Positions 7,115-7,819 of a DNA stretch of 7,819 bases are shown piece by piece. Every line of letters begins with the position of its first letter. The stretch's first letter is position 1. Below the pieces are notes generated by a model. The model was not told the DNA's origin, searched no databases, and saw only the letters and a program-made list of their open reading frames with translations. The stretch is from an uncultured Holophagaceae bacterium (lineage in GTDB: Bacteria > Acidobacteriota > Holophagae > Holophagales > Holophagaceae), in NCBI GenBank assembly GCA_903890595.1, contig CAITBU010000445.1:1-7819 (forward strand), written 5' to 3'. A program made the translations under genes and the position numbers.

Positions 7115-7119
7115 CTCCT
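7115..7119 (-). promoter_or_regulatory. Ribosome binding site deciding the GTG start of the catalytic subunit
   Basis: AGGAG is followed by TCCCC and then GTG at 7109. The open frame continues upstream to an ATG at 7280, but that stretch overlaps the [2Fe-2S] gene and reads as a shadow of its Cys-rich C-terminal coding region, so this site marks the real start. Confidence 0.75.
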
Positions 7120-7137
7120 AGCGGGGTGGTGACTGGG

Positions 7138-7659
7138 TTAGACCGGAGACTCGTCGGCGGCGGTGGCAGCCTCTCGCAGCGCCCGTTCCGCGGCGTCCAC
7201 GATCTTCTGGTAGCCGGTACAGCGACAGAGGTGGCCAGACAGCTCCCGGCGCACTTCGTCGTGGGTGAAGGACTTGCCACTGTCCACCATGGCGGTGGTG
7301 GAGAGCACGACGCCCGGGGTGCAGAACCCGCACTGGATGGCGCCCTCGTCCACGAAGGCTTCCTGGACCGGCGTGAGCAGCCCGTCCTGGGCCAGGCCCT
7401 CGATGGTGGTGATCGTCTTCCCGTGGGCCCAGGCCGCCAGGTAGATGCAGGAGTTCATGGGCGTGCCGTCGATGAGGACCGTGCAGGCCCCGCACTCGCC
7501 CACGGAACACCCCTGCTTCACGCCGGTGAACTGCAGGCGATCCCGCAGCACGTCCAGGAGGGACTCGCGGATATCGATCTCGATCTCCACGGCACGCCCA
7601 TTCACGGTCATGCAGAGCCGCTTCCGGGCCTTCACGCCTGCCGCATTTTTAGTTAGCAC
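7138..7659 (-). CDS. xdhC: XdhC-type [2Fe-2S] subunit of xanthine dehydrogenase
   Basis: Two-cluster iron-sulfur subunit of 173 residues. Ligands are Cys51, 56, 59 (CSVGECGAC) and Cys71 for the ferredoxin cluster, and Cys110, 113 (QCGFCTPG) with Cys145 and 147 (LCRCTGY) for the helical-domain cluster. The stretch NSCIYLAAWAHGKTITTIEG closely resembles E. coli XdhC as I recall it, more so than does the other [2Fe-2S] protein in this window. The start is GTG at 7659, behind GGAGG at five bases; it overlaps the end of the XdhB-type gene by 11 bases. No other in-frame start is as well placed: the next Met (residue 17) would cut into the first beta strand of the ferredoxin fold. The E. coli order xdhA-xdhB-xdhC suggests it closes an xdhABC set whose xdhA lies beyond the right edge. 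Alternatively it serves the catalytic subunit that follows it. Confidence 0.93.
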   Translation of the reverse strand: MLTKNAAGVKARKRLCMTVNGRAVEIEIDIRESLLDVLRDRLQFTGVKQGCSVGECGACTVLIDGTPMNSCIYLAAWAHGKTITTIEGLAQDGLLTPVQEAFVDEGAIQCGFCTPGVVLSTTAMVDSGKSFTHDEVRRELSGHLCRCTGYQKIVDAAERALREAATAADESPV

Positions 7660-7819
7660 AGCAACCTCCCCCTCGCTTCACGGCTTCAGCCACCGCGCGC
7701 TGGGCCAGCACTTCAATCAGGTGTTCCCGGTAGTCCTTGGAGGCGCGCCAGGAGGAGCGGGCCTTGGCGGGCTTCAGGGCCAGCCGGGCGATCTCCTGGA
7801 CACACTCCCAGGTCACCTC
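7649..7819 (-). CDS. xdhB: XdhB-type FAD-binding subunit, C-terminal 56 residues only (5' end outside window)
   Basis: The frame is open from the right edge and ends at TAA (7651-7649). The visible residues include ARSSWRASKDYREHLIEVL followed by a basic tail. This is the end of the CO-dehydrogenase-flavoprotein C-terminal domain, and the SSWRASK-(aromatic)-R-x-HLI pattern matches the C-terminus of E. coli XdhB as I recall it. The FAD-binding motifs are not in the window, so the assignment rests on this tail and on the adjoining xdhC gene, whose GTG start it overlaps by 11 bases. It is not the same protein as the FAD subunit at 3531-4397, whose equivalent tail reads SPIGDIRATARYRSVVTRN. The truncation is caused by the window edge, not by gene damage. 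Confidence 0.8.
   Translation of the reverse strand, partial: EVTWECVQEIARLALKPAKARSSWRASKDYREHLIEVLAQRAVAEAVKRGGGCCAN
7665..7669 (-). promoter_or_regulatory. Ribosome binding site for the xdhC GTG start
   Basis: GGAGG within a longer G-rich run lies five bases before GTG at 7659, inside the 3' end of the upstream FAD subunit gene. It supports the GTG start and translational coupling. Confidence 0.75.

Noticed and set aside
4710..7121. Long open frame of 803 codons on the plus strand, opposite the catalytic subunit
   Set aside because: Same artefact: biased composition, no recognisable domain, and the opposite strand has a convincing gene with all catalytic motifs.
7110..7280. N-terminal extension of the catalytic subunit to an ATG at 7280
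   Set aside because: The extra 57 residues overlap the xdhC C-terminal coding region and do not resemble the family N-terminus. AGGAG before GTG 7109 gives a better start.

Overview
The window is a gene-dense block of high-GC bacterial DNA in which every supported gene lies on the minus strand. It encodes molybdenum hydroxylases of the xanthine dehydrogenase family plus a carbamate kinase. This looks like a fragment of a purine (xanthine, hypoxanthine or urate) catabolism island of a bacterium able to live anaerobically. Codons favour G or C in the third position, start sites carry good Shine-Dalgarno sequences, and genes overlap by 4 to 11 bases. The taxon cannot be fixed from this alone; a high-GC anaerobe or facultative anaerobe is the most I would say.

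Layout in the direction of transcription (right to left): (1) the last 56 codons of an XdhB-type FAD subunit, 7819-7649; (2) an XdhC-type [2Fe-2S] subunit, 7659-7138; (3) a full molybdopterin-binding catalytic subunit, 7109-4869; (4) a second, divergent [2Fe-2S] subunit, 4876-4394; (5) a second, complete FAD subunit, 4397-3531; (6) a carbamate kinase, 3534-2587; (7) a 148-base AT-rich intergenic region with a strong sigma70-type promoter, a perfect 29-base dyad touching its -35 box and a smaller dyad in its spacer; (8) a single-chain hydroxylase with fused [2Fe-2S] and molybdopterin domains, 2438 to beyond the left edge. The last resembles the family annotated as selenium-dependent xanthine dehydrogenase.

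Genes 1-6 form one apparently translationally coupled operon; gene 8 has its own promoter. The likely logic, inferred from families and context, is as follows. The hydroxylases oxidise or interconvert purines and pass electrons through [2Fe-2S] centres (and FAD in the split enzymes). Enzymes encoded outside the window would open the ring and yield carbamoyl phosphate, and the carbamate kinase would convert that to ATP, CO2 and NH3. E. coli has a comparable association (xdhABC, xdhD and the carbamate kinase homologue yqeA in one region).

Points worth a second look are the arrangement of two FeS and two FAD subunits around one catalytic subunit, the operator-like promoter of the fused gene, and an atypical Cys spacing in that protein's first FeS motif. 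I see no mobile element, RNA gene, CRISPR array or broken gene.
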